Shown here piece after piece: positions 62,217 through 64,000 of a DNA stretch of 64,000 nucleotides (position 1 is its first letter; every line of letters starts with the position of its first letter). The DNA is taken from NCBI GenBank assembly GCA_964019165.1, contig OZ025268.1, forward strand, positions 3,767,501 through 3,831,500. The letters run 5' to 3'. The position numbers and the translations under genes were made by a program. This DNA comes from Mastigias papua (Eukaryota > Cnidaria > Scyphozoa > Rhizostomeae > Mastigiidae). The notes under the pieces are model-generated. The model saw only the letters and a list, made by a program, of their open reading frames with translations, searched no databases and was not told the origin of the DNA.

Positions 62217-63295
62217 CATATATATAGCATATATATCGGTGTATATAAACGGCTTTGACTTCCTTTCTATTCTTATTCAAATGGGTGTATATATGATGGC
62301 CCGTTTTCCATTGATCTCTTCTTAGGAATGCCAATTGTACAAAATGATGTCCCCTACCTGCTATTGCGTCAAATCGAAGCCGGTACCATAAAGTCAAAAT
62401 AGCAAATCTAGATGGTCAAAGCCGAGACTTTACAATCTACCGCAGGATAACGCAAGCAAATACCTTACATTCAGATCTATTAAAATTACTTCTTGTGTTC
62501 ATGGGATCACAAAACAGGAATTAAAAACATGAGACCGACTTCAAACTTATAATCTTGAATTAAATTATAAGAGACACTTGTGCAACTTGATATAGGAATA
62601 ATCTAGTAAAATCGGTAAAGGAAGAGAATCATTTTGGTTTCAATTAGTGATTCGGTGTTAACAAAGAGCTTCTATGATCGGTAGCAATTTACACTATAAA
62701 TAGAGTTACTAAATAATCATGAAAAAGGGCTGGAGAGCGCAAGATATCATACATATATCACGTCGCTAAAATCTGAACAATCTTTGATTCCTACCCCTAA
62801 TCGAGTAAAGTCAGTCCCCCAATTTCCAGTGATAAACCACGTCGAATATTGATCTACCTCCTCTCTGCTATCTCACACAAAAAATGTCCATGAATAGAAA
62901 CAAACTAAGTTTCCAGTGAGAAGGAACCAAAAACTGATCGCGCAAAAGTCAGTTGTCTGTTTTTGATACTTAAGGAACTAATACATATTGTGCTGTTATA
63001 ATTTCAATGTGATTTCTATGGATGGTCCTTCATAGTTACAAATCAAAAGAATTCTTGCAAAATACACATTTCTATACCAAAGAAGTTCATAAGAAACTAT
63101 TACATTTAAAATTCAAATTTTAACACACGCCTGTCATTCTTTTAGGTTAACACACAAACTCAAACATTCCTGCTAGGAAAGTTCTAAGAAAGTTTCAGTA
63201 CTGAAGCCATGAAAAACGTCCTTTTACATCAAGTGATTTTGATCCACATTATTTTTCTTACTCTATAAATACTTTTGGATCACTTCCATTACTTA

Positions 63296-63324
63296 CTGAG
63301 GATGACTCAAGCGTTAGTTGAAAC
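63296..63324 (+). ncRNA. Hammerhead-like module 4
   Basis: CTGAGGA, stem GACT/AGTT, then GAAAC. No (TA)n follows. It sits within a repeat-rich stretch with GTTTCAGTACTG words. Confidence 0.3.
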
Positions 63325-64000
63325 GTCTTGATGAATTCGTCTTAACCGGATTTGTCAATATGTCACAAACGGATGACGTCGAAATTCTTGGATGACTCAA
63401 ATCAATTTTAAAGAAGCAATCCTCCCTCTTTTTGTGGTCGTTCTGGTCTCAAAATCTATTGCGAAGCTACTTTTCCCACCTAAGTCATCGAAAAGCCAGA
63501 ACAGTTTCAGCACTGGGCCAAAAAAATTTTCTTATAGAAAAACGTATCTAACGACAGTGATATCAGAGTAAATTTGGAGACATTAGGAAAATCCGTGTAA
63601 CAATATTGTCAATAGGAAATCCCTCCCCTCGTCGCAAAACATCAAGTAACGACCATACCCCCTTCCCGCCTACCGGACGATGCAAACCTGCAAGCAAACG
63701 GCCAACTGCTTTGCAATATATCAATAATTAGCGATAAGTGAAGGGTATAGCAACAGGGTTCGCACAAGATCCTCCAAATGAAATTCCTTGATTTTCCCCT
63801 AAGTTTTCTCTAAAATCTGATGATTCTGTCGACCAATTCCCCTGACTTCTCTGTTTAGAAACGATGCAATCCTATGGTAGATTCTAGTCAGTTTGATGGC
63901 CTTTGCAATACTTACACATAATAGCACAGTCTAGAACATTTATCAAAAATAGTATTAAAGGGACAGGGCATTCGGCAAGTAAAACAGAAATTCAGGGCAA

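Overview
The window is eukaryotic and most likely from an invertebrate animal. It is AT-rich, with split genes, canonical GT-AG introns up to about 20 kb, long (TA)n tracts and many small inverted-repeat transposons. The genes present (a cubilin-type EGF/CUB protein and an INO80D-like chromatin protein) are metazoan. A sponge or cnidarian would fit, but the sequence alone does not settle the phylum.

The main gene runs on the minus strand from about 48.5 kb down past the left edge. Sixteen coding exons can be assembled with unbroken phase: a signal-peptide exon, a cubilin-like N-terminal exon, two EGF exons, then nine CUB domains in twelve exons. Together they encode 1207 residues, and the last exon ends at a donor, so more CUB domains lie to the left. 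Every CUB unit begins and ends in phase 1. CUB3 to CUB9 keep the acidic residues expected of calcium-binding CUBs; CUB1 and CUB2 do not.

A 19.7 kb intron of this gene (6473-26174) carries an intact, apparently intronless 360-residue gene on the opposite strand (18983-20065) with polyadenylation signals. Its product is unrecognised, basic and serine-rich. The same intron holds a LINE reverse-transcriptase remnant, several TIR elements, a tRNA-derived SINE candidate and a duplicated hairpin-rich unit between microsatellites.

From 48.5 to 55 kb lies intergenic DNA. At 55.2-57.7 kb are the last two coding exons of an INO80D-like gene on the minus strand; its 5' part was not found and may lie beyond the right edge.

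The rest is a mosaic of non-autonomous DNA transposons. It includes a 2.1 kb hAT-like element inserted in (TA)n, two related TACCGTAAAT...-ended elements with TA target duplications, a pogo-like element, a large family with TATAAGAAACC-type ends, and nested insertions that can be read against other copies in the window. Four CTGANGA-stem-GAAAC modules, three of them followed closely by (TA)n, look like hammerhead-ribozyme cores of Penelope-like element ends and are the most interesting non-coding signal.
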